From Niveibacterium sp. 24ML (GTDB lineage Bacteria; Pseudomonadota; Gammaproteobacteria; Burkholderiales; Rhodocyclaceae), in contig NZ_JAPFHA010000001.1 of NCBI RefSeq assembly GCF_026586805.1, forward strand, positions 279,849 through 343,848: a DNA stretch of 64,000 nucleotides, in the 5' to 3' direction. A program made the translations under genes and the position numbers. The notes under the pieces were generated by a model that saw only the letters and a list, made by a program, of their open reading frames with translations, searched no databases and was not told where the DNA came from. Of the stretch, positions 25,519-35,815 are shown piece by piece. Within the stretch, counting starts at the first letter, position 1. Every line of letters starts with the position of its first letter.

Positions 25519-27437
25519 CAGTCCTCATCCTCCGAACTGCTGGTCATCGGGTGATCGCTTTCACTCCATCGCGCCACTTCGAAGTTGTAGCTGCGCATGA
25601 AGGCAAACACCGGAAACACCAGCAGCACGATCCAGCACACCAGCAGGTTCGAAAACGGCGGCGGCGTCACCCGCAGCGTGACTTGATCGGACAGCCCCTG
25701 GGGCGCGTCAGGCGGCAACTCGCCACGCACGACCAGATGGTATTCACCGGCCGGCACACCATAGAAAACGGCATTTCCGGTCTGCCGCCCCTCGGACCAG
25801 GAACCGTCCGAATCGTAGCCCGAGTAGTAGGCAATCTCACTGGCCGCATCAAAGCTCGCGCCGGTATCGCGGTTGACCAGCTCGACGACGACCCCGGCCC
25901 AGGTATTCGAAACCGGTGCGTAGTGATCGACCTCGACGCGCCGCTGGTCCGACGCAATCCGGAAGGGTTCGGAGGTCGTGGTCGATTCCAGCCCCGGCGT
26001 CAGCGCCAGTTCAGTGCGCTTGAACACCGCCTCGCTCCCGCCCGAAAACCAGCTATGCACTGCCCAGGCGACAAGGGCGAAAACCATGAACAAGCCCAGA
26101 ACCCGCCAGCGCGCCCCGGCGTGTGGATTGGGCTGACAGGCATTGACGCCCTGCGCCTGACCGAGCGGCTTCTTGAGGGCGAACGCGGCCGTGACCTCGT
26201 CGGGCGAGAGGTAGTAGCCCTGCGACCAGGTCCATTCGTTATCGGTTTGCTCGCATGACAAGACCTTGGGCGGGGCAACAAAGTCGCGCACATGAACGGT
26301 TTCACCCACCCGCACGCGCCAGGTGAACTCCCCCAGCACCGCGATGACCTCCGCCCGGTAGTCGGCAAAGTGCGAGAACTGATCCTTCCCCACGGTGTAG
26401 CCCGGCCGGGCACCCGCCAGGCTTTGTACTGGCAACTTGTTGAGCTGGCGTACGAAGTTCCAGTGCCCGCGCTCGCTCACGAGCCACGCAAACCCGCCCT
26501 TGCCGTCGTAGAGCAGGTACTCGTCCCAGTTTCCCGACTCATGTGGCACGCCCTTGCGCATGAAGCCGATCGCTTCCCACTCGACCCCTTCGAACTTGCC
26601 CTTGCTGCCCAGCGGCAGCGGCGGCCGCACAAGCGAACCCTGACGTGCCGCATCGCGCACCTTGGCGATCTTGCCATCAATATCGGACAAGGCACCGCAG
26701 CGCGCACACGCCATCGCAAGCACGCTCTGGTCGTGCAGCGCCCAGGGGGCGCCACAGGCAGGGCAGGCGATCGTGTCGGCCTTGCGGCTGGGCGTGGCGA
26801 TCAGCGCTTCACTGGCCAGATCACGGGTATTCGAGAGCTTGAGCGCCGCCGCATCGACGGACTCGCCAACGTAACAGCTCGCGGGGTCAGACGAGTAGTC
26901 GATGGTGGCGAAAGCCCCATCCGGGCCACGCAGATCGATCACCGGCGCCAGATAGCCGGGGCCGACGACGAAGGGCAGTTCGCCCTCGCCCGAAAGGCAG
27001 ACTGCCTCTTCCTTGTTGCTGACCTCGAAGACCTTGCCCGCCAGCTGGACCCGGGTGCCGGGCTTGAAGGCAGCAAAGGGTGGAAATTCAGGGCGCGCGG
27101 CCTGTGGCAGCGTCACCGTCCACTGACCGCCCGACTCGGACATCCAGCCGAACTTGCCGTCGTCGAACAGGATGTGCCATTCGCTCCAGAAGCCCGCGTC
27201 GTAGCGCAACTGCAGGCGACCGACCACCGAAAAGGCGGTGCCGCGCCAACGCCCCTGGGTGCCGAGCTGAACCGCGCTTTGGTCCGGCAACAGCTCGGCC
27301 ATGCGGCCGATGTTCTTGAGCGCCTCACCGTCGCGCGAAAGCGTCGCGCGGCAATAGCCGCACACCGCCAGCGCCGACGCGGCGGACTGGAAGCGCACCG
27401 CGGCGCCACAAGAAGGGCAAGTTACGTTAACAGGCAT
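25518..27437 (-). CDS. DUF4178 protein with two zinc ribbons and C-terminal membrane segments
   Basis: This 639-residue protein starts with a zinc ribbon (Cys7, Cys10, Cys26, Cys29), followed by a DUF4178 domain (about residues 55-210; TAFSVVGRLQLRYD, WSEWHILFDDGKFGWMSE), a second ribbon (about 222-246; CPACGAPW, CARCG) and a second DUF4178 domain (about 270-400; EWEAIGFMRKG, EYLLYDGKGGFAWLV). Two hydrophobic segments follow, near residue 445 and near residue 610, framing a periplasmic beta-rich region. The duplicated ribbon-DUF4178 unit faces the cytoplasm if the topology is standard. Function is unknown. Confidence 0.83.
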   Translation of the reverse strand: MPVNVTCPSCGAAVRFQSAASALAVCGYCRATLSRDGEALKNIGRMAELLPDQSAVQLGTQGRWRGTAFSVVGRLQLRYDAGFWSEWHILFDDGKFGWMSESGGQWTVTLPQAARPEFPPFAAFKPGTRVQLAGKVFEVSNKEEAVCLSGEGELPFVVGPGYLAPVIDLRGPDGAFATIDYSSDPASCYVGESVDAAALKLSNTRDLASEALIATPSRKADTIACPACGAPWALHDQSVLAMACARCGALSDIDGKIAKVRDAARQGSLVRPPLPLGSKGKFEGVEWEAIGFMRKGVPHESGNWDEYLLYDGKGGFAWLVSERGHWNFVRQLNKLPVQSLAGARPGYTVGKDQFSHFADYRAEVIAVLGEFTWRVRVGETVHVRDFVAPPKVLSCEQTDNEWTWSQGYYLSPDEVTAAFALKKPLGQAQGVNACQPNPHAGARWRVLGLFMVFALVAWAVHSWFSGGSEAVFKRTELALTPGLESTTTSEPFRIASDQRRVEVDHYAPVSNTWAGVVVELVNRDTGASFDAASEIAYYSGYDSDGSWSEGRQTGNAVFYGVPAGEYHLVVRGELPPDAPQGLSDQVTLRVTPPPFSNLLVCWIVLLVFPVFAFMRSYNFEVARWSESDHPMTSSSEDED

Positions 27438-27522
27438 GCGCGCACTGCGGCTGAGGGTTCCTGGCCAATGAATCCATTAGCGGGCAAGCATCAGCGCACC
27501 GCCCGCATCCGTCGCGCAAGGC

Positions 27523-28542
27523 TCAGGACAGCTTGCCCAGCAGCTCGGCCTTCTTCGCCGCAAACTCTTCGGCGCTGAGAATGCCCTTCTCTTTCAGGCC
27601 GTGCAGCTTCTCCAGCAATGCGATCAGATCCTCGGCCGACTGCGCCGGTGCGCCGGCAGCCGCCGCCGGTGCAGCGCCCTGCGCCGCTTGCGTGAAGGCG
27701 CCCACCATCGCTTGCCCCATCGCCATGCCGGCGCCCAGGCCCGCGCCGGCCCCGGCGATGCCGCCTTCGTTGCCGGCCGCGATCGGGATCGCGTTGGCCG
27801 TCTGGTACTGGGTGAACTTGTTGAGGTCGCCCACCATGTTCATGCCGATGCGCTGATCAAGCACCTTCTGCAGTTCTTCGGGCAGCGACACGCTTTCGAC
27901 AACGAAGTTGTCGAGTGCCAGGCCGAACTTGGCGAAGGCCGGCTCCATGCGCGCCTTGAGCTGCGCGCCGAACTCCGACAGGTTCGCGGCCATGTCGAGG
28001 AAGGCCACGCCCGATTCGCCGAACAGCTCGCTCATGCTCGACACCATCGTGCCGCGCAGCTGGCCATCGAGGTCGTCCACCGTGTAGTGCTCGCGGGTGC
28101 CGCTCACTTCGGTGTGGAAGAGCTTCGGATCGACGATGCGGTAGCCATAAAGGCCGAAGGCACGCAGGCGGACGATGCCGAAATCCTTGTCACGGATCGT
28201 CACCGGCTGCGGCGTGCCCCACTTGCGATCGAGCTTCAGGCGGGTGCTGAAGAAGTACACATCGCTCTTGAACGGCGATGCGAACAGCTTGTCCCAGTTC
28301 TGCAGATACGTGAGGATCGGCAGCGTCTGCGTTTTCAGCGTGTACATGCCCGGCGTGAAGGCGTCTGCGGCACGCCCTTCGTTGACGAACAAGGCTGCCT
28401 GCGATTCACGCACGGTCAGCTGCGCGCCGTACTGGATCTCCATGTCCTGCATCGGAAAGCGCGACACCAGCACGCTGTCGTCCTCTTCAGTCCAGTGGAT
28501 GACGTCGATGAACTGTTTCTTGATGAAATCCATCAGTGCCAT
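27523..28542 (-). CDS. SPFH/virion-core-like protein with C-terminal SHOCT domain
   Basis: This 339-residue protein resembles the YdjI-type SPFH group: DDSVLVSRFPMQDMEIQYGAQ, TVRESQAALFVNEG, and a long helical segment. Then comes an Ala/Gly-rich linker (about residues 255-300) and a SHOCT-type tail DLIALLEKLHGLKEKGILSAEEFAAKKAELL. SPFH proteins form membrane-associated scaffolds; YdjI-type proteins accompany PspA-like systems. It is the first of the stress-like genes, 33 bp after coaX on the minus strand. Confidence 0.86.
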   Translation of the reverse strand: MALMDFIKKQFIDVIHWTEEDDSVLVSRFPMQDMEIQYGAQLTVRESQAALFVNEGRAADAFTPGMYTLKTQTLPILTYLQNWDKLFASPFKSDVYFFSTRLKLDRKWGTPQPVTIRDKDFGIVRLRAFGLYGYRIVDPKLFHTEVSGTREHYTVDDLDGQLRGTMVSSMSELFGESGVAFLDMAANLSEFGAQLKARMEPAFAKFGLALDNFVVESVSLPEELQKVLDQRIGMNMVGDLNKFTQYQTANAIPIAAGNEGGIAGAGAGLGAGMAMGQAMVGAFTQAAQGAAPAAAAGAPAQSAEDLIALLEKLHGLKEKGILSAEEFAAKKAELLGKLS

Positions 28543-28575
28543 GGCGCGAGCCTCCTGTTTGAATGCTGCAGCATG

Positions 28576-29337
28576 CTACTCCAGCACGCCGCGGGTCTGC
28601 ACGGGATTTGCCCGCCGCTCGACGCCCCGCTGCGCTTCGCGCGCAACGCACAACAGGCCTTCGAGCACCAGGTTCGGAAAGTCGATGCGCGGCGGCGCGA
28701 TCAGCGGCGCCAGCGCCGAGGCCGAGCCGCCGGAAAGCACCACCGGCGTGTGCTGCGGCATCTCTTGCCGGAAGCGTTCCACCGCCCCCGACTGCGCGTA
28801 GCGGATGCCGGTTTCGATCGCATCGTGGGTGTTCTTCGGGAAGGCCACGCAATCGCCTTCCGCCAGCGGCAGGGCCGCGGTGCCGCCGGCCAGTGCCCGC
28901 AGCATCAGGCCGTGGCCAGGAAGGATCAAGCCACCCAGAAAATTGCCACCGCTGTCGATGGCATCCACGGTGGTCGCGGTCCCCGCGCAGACCACCACGC
29001 AGGCCCCCCGCACACGGTGCCAGGCCCCAATCGCAGCGGCCCAGCGATCCGGCCCCAGCCTGCCCGGCTCGGCATAGCGGTTAGTCAGCCCGCAACGCTG
29101 CAGGCCCGCGACCAGCCATTCGGCCCGCGCCGCCCAAGGCCCCAGTTGCTGCAGGATCAACGCACGGATCGCATCGGAGGCCACATGCGCCACCAGCACC
29201 CGGCTCGGCTCACCGAAGCGGGCAAAGTCGCAGGTGGAGAGCGCATCGTGCGTCAGGTCTTCACGGCAAAGCCAGCGCGCGCCATCATGAAACCCCCACT
29301 TGATGCGGGTGTTGCCGGCATCAATCAACAGATACAT
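28576..29337 (-). CDS. coaX: Type III pantothenate kinase CoaX
   Basis: This 253-residue enzyme catalyses the first step of CoA synthesis. It shows LLIDAGNTRIKWG (phosphate site), LGPDRWAAAIGA and CAGTATTVDAIDSGGNFLGGLILPG. Its ATG overlaps the birA stop (TGATG), a frequent betaproteobacterial pair. Length is normal. Confidence 0.94.
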   Translation of the reverse strand: MYLLIDAGNTRIKWGFHDGARWLCREDLTHDALSTCDFARFGEPSRVLVAHVASDAIRALILQQLGPWAARAEWLVAGLQRCGLTNRYAEPGRLGPDRWAAAIGAWHRVRGACVVVCAGTATTVDAIDSGGNFLGGLILPGHGLMLRALAGGTAALPLAEGDCVAFPKNTHDAIETGIRYAQSGAVERFRQEMPQHTPVVLSGGSASALAPLIAPPRIDFPNLVLEGLLCVAREAQRGVERRANPVQTRGVLE

Positions 29338-30128
29338 CAGGCGGGCCTCCGCAAGGACACATCACCCCCGAGCACCCGGACCAGCGTGCCATTGCGCTCA
29401 AGCATCAAAGCCCCTTCGGCATCCACGCCACGGCAAATGCCTTCGGCCTCGCCGGTGTCGTCGATCAGGCGCACGGCCTCGTCTTGCAGCGCATGGCGCG
29501 CCTGCCACTGATCGCGAAACGGCGCAAAGCCGGCGGCGGCGAAGCCGTCTAGCACCGTTGCCAACTCGGCCAGCACGGCAGCAAGCACGCCCCCCGCATC
29601 GCACGTGGTGACGCCGGATTCATCCAGGCCCGCCACTGGCTGGTCGATCACATCGCCCGCCTGGGGCGCCTTGATGTTGAGCCCGATGCCGATGAGCGCT
29701 GCAGTGCGCCCGCCACTCTGCTGCAACTCGATCAGGATGCCGCCCAGCTTGCGCCCGTTGAGCCAGATGTCGTTGGGCCACTTGAGCGCCAAGCCCCGCG
29801 CGCCCAATCGCTCAAGCGCACACGCCACCGCCAGCCCGACCGCAAGGCTCAGGCCCGACAAACGAACGCCCGGCGCAAAGCGCCACAGCAGCGAGAAAGT
29901 CAGGCTCGCGCCGGGTCGGGCGACCCACACACGCCCGCGCCGCCCACGGCCCGCGGTCTGCTCGATGGCCCACAGCACGCTCCCCGACGGCGCGCCGGCG
30001 AGCGCCCGCTCGCTCAGCACTGCGCTGGTAGAGGTGCAGGTTTCAAGCAGATCCGCATCAAAGCGCGCGGCGAGCGGGCCCAGTTGCGACTTCAGACGGG
30101 CCAGTTGTTGATCGATAGCGTCGGACAC
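29337..30128 (-). CDS. birA: Biotin-[acetyl-CoA-carboxylase] ligase BirA, catalytic domain
   Basis: From a GTG at 30128 the protein has 263 residues with CTSTSAVL, the biotin-AMP loop TAGRGRRGRVW and LKWPNDIWLNGRKLGGILIEL. The N-terminal region is too short for the winged helix of E. coli BirA, so this is probably a ligase without a repressor domain. The frame is open upstream to 30236, but the GTG gives the family length. It is coupled to coaX. Confidence 0.9.
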   Translation of the reverse strand: MSDAIDQQLARLKSQLGPLAARFDADLLETCTSTSAVLSERALAGAPSGSVLWAIEQTAGRGRRGRVWVARPGASLTFSLLWRFAPGVRLSGLSLAVGLAVACALERLGARGLALKWPNDIWLNGRKLGGILIELQQSGGRTAALIGIGLNIKAPQAGDVIDQPVAGLDESGVTTCDAGGVLAAVLAELATVLDGFAAAGFAPFRDQWQARHALQDEAVRLIDDTGEAEGICRGVDAEGALMLERNGTLVRVLGGDVSLRRPA

Positions 30129-30225
30129 TGCGTGAATTCGGGCATGGAAAACGCGCAGTGTAACGGCTGCACCGCAAGGCGGCTGCCGAAGGATGGCGGT
30201 TGTTGCGTCCAGCGCGCAAGGCGCT

Positions 30226-30258
30226 GGCAGGCACACGCATCAAGACGCGGTGCCTGCC
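30226..30258 (-). terminator. Strong hairpin between ntrC and birA
   Basis: GGCAGGCAC (30226-30234) pairs with GTGCCTGCC (30250-30258), with a further short stem in the loop. It lies seven bases beyond the ntrC stop codon. No T tract follows on the minus strand, so it may be a processing or attenuating structure rather than a full terminator. Confidence 0.45.
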
Positions 30259-30266
30259 GGGCTGAC

Positions 30267-31661
<1,395 letters not shown>

Positions 31662-31722
31662 GGTGTGCACTTGGTAAGGGGTGGGGACTGAGGGCCCGAG
31701 CCGGACCCGCACGCCTCAACAC

Positions 31723-32811
31723 TCACTCGTCGCCCCGTATCGGCAAGACAATCGTGAAGCAGGTTCGGCCTGGCACGCTCTCCACGTCAATCATCCCCTG
31801 ATGCTGTTCGACAAAGCTCTGCGCGATCGAGAGCCCGAGGCCACTTCCGCTGTCGCGCCCGGAAACCAGGGGATAGAAAATCCGGTCGCGGATACCCGGT
31901 GGGATGCCCGGCCCGCTGTCGATCACCCGCAACTCAAGCGCCAGCTTGTGGCGCTTCTTGGCCAGGGTGACCTGACGCAAGGCCCGCGTGCGGAGCAGGA
32001 TTTCACCCTCGCCCTGCATCGCCTGCGCGGCGTTGCGCGCGATGTTGAGCACCACCTGGATCAATTGCTCGCGGTCGCCGGTAAGCTCCGGCAGGCTGGT
32101 GTCGTAGTCGCGCTTCATCTTCACGCCGGAGAACTCGGCGCGAATCAGGCGCAGCACACGTTCTAGCACGTCATGGATGTTCACCGGCCCCGGCTGCATG
32201 GCGCGGTGAGCATTGAGCAAGCGCTGCATCAGATCCTGCAGCCGATCGGCCTCGGCGATGATCACCTCGGTGTATTCCTTGAGCTGCGGATCAGCCAGCT
32301 CGCGCGCCAGCAGTTGCGCGGAACCCCGGATGCCGCCGAGCGGATTCTTGATCTCGTGCGCAAGGTTGCGGATCAGTTCGCGATTGGCCTGCTGCTGTTC
32401 GATCAAACGCTCTTCACGCGCAACCTTCAGCTGCGCATCGATCGGGCGGAATTCCATCAACAGGCTTGCGCCGCCTACGGCAACCGGCGTTGCGGTGCAG
32501 TCCACATGCAGCGTCTCACGCCCGCCACGAGTCAGCAGCAGATTCTGCCCGGTATAGCTCCAGTTGTTCGCCAGCGCATTATCGAGCGCGCCGTCCAGCC
32601 CCGGCGGTTCGCCCAGCAAGGCCGCCAACGGGCGCCCGGTCGACTGCCGCGCGCTGACTTCAAAAAGGTTTTCGGCTGCGGGATTGATGTAACGAACCAC
32701 GCGCGCGTCATCCACCAGGACAACCGCCGACGCAAGCAGATCAAGCCCCGCGATTTGCGCCTCGGGCAAGGCTTCGAAGGAAGGATTCTTTGGGGCGGTT
32801 TCGCGCGTCAT
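31723..32811 (-). CDS. glnL: Nitrogen sensor kinase/phosphatase NtrB (GlnL)
   Basis: This 362-residue cytoplasmic kinase has an N-terminal PAS domain (about residues 20-125), the dimerisation/phosphoacceptor box NLAHEIKNPLGGIRG with His152, then the N box VVLNIARNAAQAM, DSGPGIPPGI and SGSGLGLSIAQ of the ATPase domain. It has no transmembrane helices, as expected for NtrB, which senses nitrogen state through PII. It is encoded between the DUF4124 gene and ntrC. Confidence 0.96.
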   Translation of the reverse strand: MTRETAPKNPSFEALPEAQIAGLDLLASAVVLVDDARVVRYINPAAENLFEVSARQSTGRPLAALLGEPPGLDGALDNALANNWSYTGQNLLLTRGGRETLHVDCTATPVAVGGASLLMEFRPIDAQLKVAREERLIEQQQANRELIRNLAHEIKNPLGGIRGSAQLLARELADPQLKEYTEVIIAEADRLQDLMQRLLNAHRAMQPGPVNIHDVLERVLRLIRAEFSGVKMKRDYDTSLPELTGDREQLIQVVLNIARNAAQAMQGEGEILLRTRALRQVTLAKKRHKLALELRVIDSGPGIPPGIRDRIFYPLVSGRDSGSGLGLSIAQSFVEQHQGMIDVESVPGRTCFTIVLPIRGDE

Positions 32812-32901
32812 GCCACAAGATTTAGCAAGAAGCGAGCCACCCCGGATTGCGGCATCAACGAACCTTAAAACCGCCGTCGAATTACCGCCGCCCCGTCACA
32901 T

Positions 32902-33375
32902 CTATTTGAGTTTGCGAATCTCGGCGCGAATTGCGTCAACGTTGCGCTGGTGCAATTCAACCTGATCCTGGAAGGGCTTCAAGCGCTGCAGCACCTTGTC
33001 ATAGTTCTTTTCATTGCCCATGCGCTGCGACTCCTGGTCAGCGAGTTCCTTCTTCGCCGCTTCGAGCGCACGCTCCTCGGTCGCCAATTCGGTCTCGAGA
33101 ATCGTCCGGCGGTCACTGTCGCGGCTGCGCTGGGTCGACGCATCCACCTTCGGGAAATCCGACGGGGTAGCCGCCGCCGGCTTCTTGGCCGAGCTTGCCG
33201 GCACCGACGACACATTCTGATCGCGCGAGAGCAGGGTGCAGCCCTTCTCACCGACTTTGGTGTTGGTGTAGGTCAATTTGCCGGATACCGGATCCACGCA
33301 TTTGTAGATATCCGCCGCAGCGGGCAAGGCAATGGAACAAGCCGCGAGGGCTAAGGCGATACGGATCAGAGTCAT
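32902..33375 (-). CDS. DUF4124 periplasmic protein
   Basis: A 157-residue protein with signal MTLIRIALALAACSIALPAAA followed by the DUF4124 motif DIYKCVDPVSGKLTYTN, and a long charged coiled coil (about residues 80-157) ending in AIRAEIRKLK. DUF4124 is a short cell-envelope module of unknown function, frequent in beta- and gammaproteobacteria. Its place between glnA and ntrB is conserved in some relatives, as far as I recall. The start at 33375 gives a clean signal peptide. Confidence 0.87.
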   Translation of the reverse strand: MTLIRIALALAACSIALPAAADIYKCVDPVSGKLTYTNTKVGEKGCTLLSRDQNVSSVPASSAKKPAAATPSDFPKVDASTQRSRDSDRRTILETELATEERALEAAKKELADQESQRMGNEKNYDKVLQRLKPFQDQVELHQRNVDAIRAEIRKLK

Positions 33376-33467
33376 GCAATCGTCACACGTGAGGACGGGC
33401 TGTCGAGTGTAGGCGCGGCGCGGCACGATGCCAAGCGCGGACACGAATTGAAGCACTTTGCGACAGG

Positions 33468-33498
33468 CAAAAAAAGAGGACGGGCAAGCCCGTCCTCT
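33468..33498 (-). terminator. Rho-independent terminator of glnA
   Basis: On the minus strand, an 11-bp stem (33475-33485 with 33488-33498, GAGGACGGGC type) with a two-base AA loop is followed by seven T. It lies 23 bp after the glnA stop and separates glnA from the DUF4124-ntrBC genes. Confidence 0.93.
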
Positions 33499-33520
33499 CG
33501 TGCACCAAACCGCAGGCGGT

Positions 33521-34930
33521 TTAGATGCTGTAGTACATGTCGAATTCGACCGGGTGCGTGGTCATGCGAATCTTCGTCACGTCGTCCATCTTCAGCGCGA
33601 TGTACGCATCGATGAAGTCGTTCGAGAACACGCCACCGCGGGTGAGGAACTCGCGATCCTTGTCCAGCGCTTCCAGCGCCTGATCCAACGAGGAGCAAAC
33701 GGTCGGGATCAGCGCGTCTTCTTCCGGCGGCAGGTCGTACAGGTTCTTGTCAGCGGCTTCGCCCGGATGGATCTTGTTCTGGACACCATCCAGACCAGCC
33801 ATCATCAGTGCAGCAAAGCACAGGTACGGGTTCGCGCCCGGATCCGGGAAGCGGGTCTCGATACGGCGGGCCTTGTCGCTGTTAACAAACGGGATACGGA
33901 TCGAAGCCGAACGGTTCTTCGCCGAGTAGGCCAGCTTGACCGGTGCTTCGTAGTGCGGCACGAGGCGCTTGTACGAGTTGGTCAGCGGGTTGGTGATCGC
34001 GTTCAGCGCACGGGCGTGCTTGATGATCCCGCCGATGTAGTACAGCGCGAACTCAGACATGCCGGCGTAGCCGTTGCCCGCGAACAGGTTCTTGCCGTCC
34101 TTCCAGATCGACTGGTGAACGTGCATACCCGAACCGTTGTCGCCAACGATCGGCTTCGGCATGAAGGTCGCGGTCTTGCCGTACTGGTGCGCAACGTTGT
34201 GCACCACGTACTTGAGCATCTGCGTCCAGTCAGCGCGCTTGGTCAGCGTGCTGAACTTGGTGCCGATTTCGTTCTGGCCGGCGGTCGCCACTTCGTGGTG
34301 ATGCACTTCGACCGGGATGCCGATCTGCTCAAGCGCCAGCACCATTGCAGCACGGATGTCGTTGTGGCTATCGACCGGCGGGACCGGGAAGTAGCCACCC
34401 TTGACGCCCGGACGGTGGCCAGTGTTGCCACCTTCGAACTTCTCGCCCGAAGCCCAGGCACCTTCTTCCGAGTTGATCTTGACCGAGCAGCCCGACATGT
34501 CGACGTTCCACTCGACGCTGTCGAAGATGAAGAATTCAGGTTCCGGACCGAAGAATGCGGTGTCACCCAGGCCGGAAGCCTTCAGGTAGGCCTCCGCGCG
34601 CTTGGCGATGCCGCGCGGGCAGCGATCGTACGGCTTCATGTCGGTCGGATCGAGCACGTCGCAAGACAGGATCAGCGTGGTCTCGTCCATGAACGGATCG
34701 ATGAAGGCCGACGCTGCATCCGGCATCAGCAGCATGTCAGACGCTTGAATGCCCTTCCAACCGGCGATCGAGGAGCCATCGAACGCATGGCCGTGTTCGA
34801 ACTTCTCTTCGTCGAACGCCGAAACCGGCACACCGACGTGCTGCTCTTTGCCCTTGGTGTCGGTGAAACGGAAGTCAACGAACTTGACATCGTTCTCCTT
34901 GATCATCTTCAAGACGTCTTGCGGGGACAT
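33521..34930 (-). CDS. glnA: Glutamine synthetase type I
   Basis: From the ATG at 34930 the enzyme has 469 residues, the typical size. It shows the beta-grasp N-terminus, [12 protein letters not shown], the substrate/metal segment [35 protein letters not shown] and the adenylylation site [14 protein letters not shown] lies five bases upstream of ATG 34930; a GTG two codons earlier is less likely. It makes glutamine from glutamate and ammonia. A sigma-54 promoter and NtrC boxes lie upstream and an intrinsic terminator lies downstream. Confidence 0.98.
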   Translation of the reverse strand: MSPQDVLKMIKENDVKFVDFRFTDTKGKEQHVGVPVSAFDEEKFEHGHAFDGSSIAGWKGIQASDMLLMPDAASAFIDPFMDETTLILSCDVLDPTDMKPYDRCPRGIAKRAEAYLKASGLGDTAFFGPEPEFFIFDSVEWNVDMSGCSVKINSEEGAWASGEKFEGGNTGHRPGVKGGYFPVPPVDSHNDIRAAMVLALEQIGIPVEVHHHEVATAGQNEIGTKFSTLTKRADWTQMLKYVVHNVAHQYGKTATFMPKPIVGDNGSGMHVHQSIWKDGKNLFAGNGYAGMSEFALYYIGGIIKHARALNAITNPLTNSYKRLVPHYEAPVKLAYSAKNRSASIRIPFVNSDKARRIETRFPDPGANPYLCFAALMMAGLDGVQNKIHPGEAADKNLYDLPPEEDALIPTVCSSLDQALEALDKDREFLTRGGVFSNDFIDAYIALKMDDVTKIRMTTHPVEFDMYYSI

Positions 34931-34998
34931 ATTCACTCCTAACGATTGGAAGCCAACTGACGTTTTGCGGTGCTGATTACCGCGATCCGGGTTTCAAT

Positions 34999-35014
34999 AG
35001 CACGTAATGTGCCA
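34999..35014 (-). promoter_or_regulatory. Sigma-54 promoter of glnA
   Basis: Read on the minus strand, the sequence is TGGCACATTACGTGC, with GG and GC separated by ten bases as required. Only one of the ten core TGGCAC-N5-TTGC positions is off. The predicted start is near 34988, giving a leader of about 58 bases before the glnA ATG. Confidence 0.85.
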
Positions 35015-35123
35015 TCACACTTACAAGGCTCATGCCGCGCACAAGCGATGCAGCAAGCCAAAGCCGCAATAGTGCCTGAGAGCCGAGCGGCGCATTTTGC
35101 CACAGCCACCCCAAATCCCACGA

Positions 35124-35140
35124 CGCACCATTCGGGTGCC
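35124..35140. promoter_or_regulatory. NtrC-binding box 1 upstream of glnA
   Basis: CGCACC-N5-GGTGCC is a near-perfect inverted repeat close to the NtrC consensus TGCACC-N5-GGTGCA. Its centre is about 144 bp upstream of the predicted sigma-54 start site. Confidence 0.8.
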
Positions 35141-35154
35141 CGTGCACCGCACAA

Positions 35155-35171
35155 CGCACCACCCAGGTGCA
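35155..35171. promoter_or_regulatory. NtrC-binding box 2 upstream of glnA
   Basis: CGCACC-N5-GGTGCA is offset 31 bp from box 1, about three helical turns. That is close to the spacing of the paired high-affinity enhancer sites of enteric glnA. The same 358-bp intergenic stretch also lies upstream of the divergent rhodanese gene; apart from the promoter and boxes nothing else is seen in it. Confidence 0.8.
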
Positions 35172-35288
35172 GATGCGCCAATTTGACGCATCCGGTTTGC
35201 GGGCGCGCGCGCCTTGCGATGACGCTTACGCGCGCGCATACTCCCCGCCCCGGCGCGTACGCGCAACACACACGACAGCTCATTCCGC

Positions 35289-35741
35289 ATGGGACAACTC
35301 AGCGATCTTTTCGGCCTGGCCCGCGACCGCGGCGAGAAACTGGGCCTGCCCTACGCGGGCGCACTCACGCCCGCAGAGGCGTTTGCCGTTTTGCAGAGCG
35401 CGCCCGGGGCCGTCCTGGTGGACGTACGCACCCGCGCAGAGTGGGACTGGGTGGGGCGCGTGCCCGGCAGCGTCGAGATCGAGTGGAATAGCTGGCCCGA
35501 AGGCGGCCGCAACCCCCACTTCCTAGCCCAACTGACCCACCAGGTGGATCCGGAGGCGGTCGTACTGTTTCTGTGCCGCAGTGGCGCGCGTTCGCACAAC
35601 GCCGCAATACTGGCCCAGCAGAACGGGTACAACGCCTGCTACAACATTCTCGAAGGTTTCGAAGGTGACCGCGACGCCAACGGGCAGCGCGGCCATATCG
35701 GCGGCTGGCGCCATGCCGGGTTGCCCTGGACGCAGAGCTGA
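35289..35741 (+). CDS. Rhodanese-like sulfurtransferase domain protein
   Basis: This 150-residue single-domain rhodanese has the conserved LVDVRTRAEWDWVGRVPGSVEIEW and an active-site loop CRSGARSHNAA whose cysteine carries the persulfide. No signal peptide is seen, so it is cytoplasmic. Its role could be sulfur transfer or cyanide detoxification; the sequence cannot decide. It is divergent from glnA and precedes nadA. Confidence 0.9.
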   Translation: MGQLSDLFGLARDRGEKLGLPYAGALTPAEAFAVLQSAPGAVLVDVRTRAEWDWVGRVPGSVEIEWNSWPEGGRNPHFLAQLTHQVDPEAVVLFLCRSGARSHNAAILAQQNGYNACYNILEGFEGDRDANGQRGHIGGWRHAGLPWTQS

Positions 35742-35815
35742 GGCGGGAACGCCGCGCCGTATTGTCGGTCTTCACCCTAGCGCGCCACGTTGGTGCGCGT
35801 CATTTGAGCGAGAAC

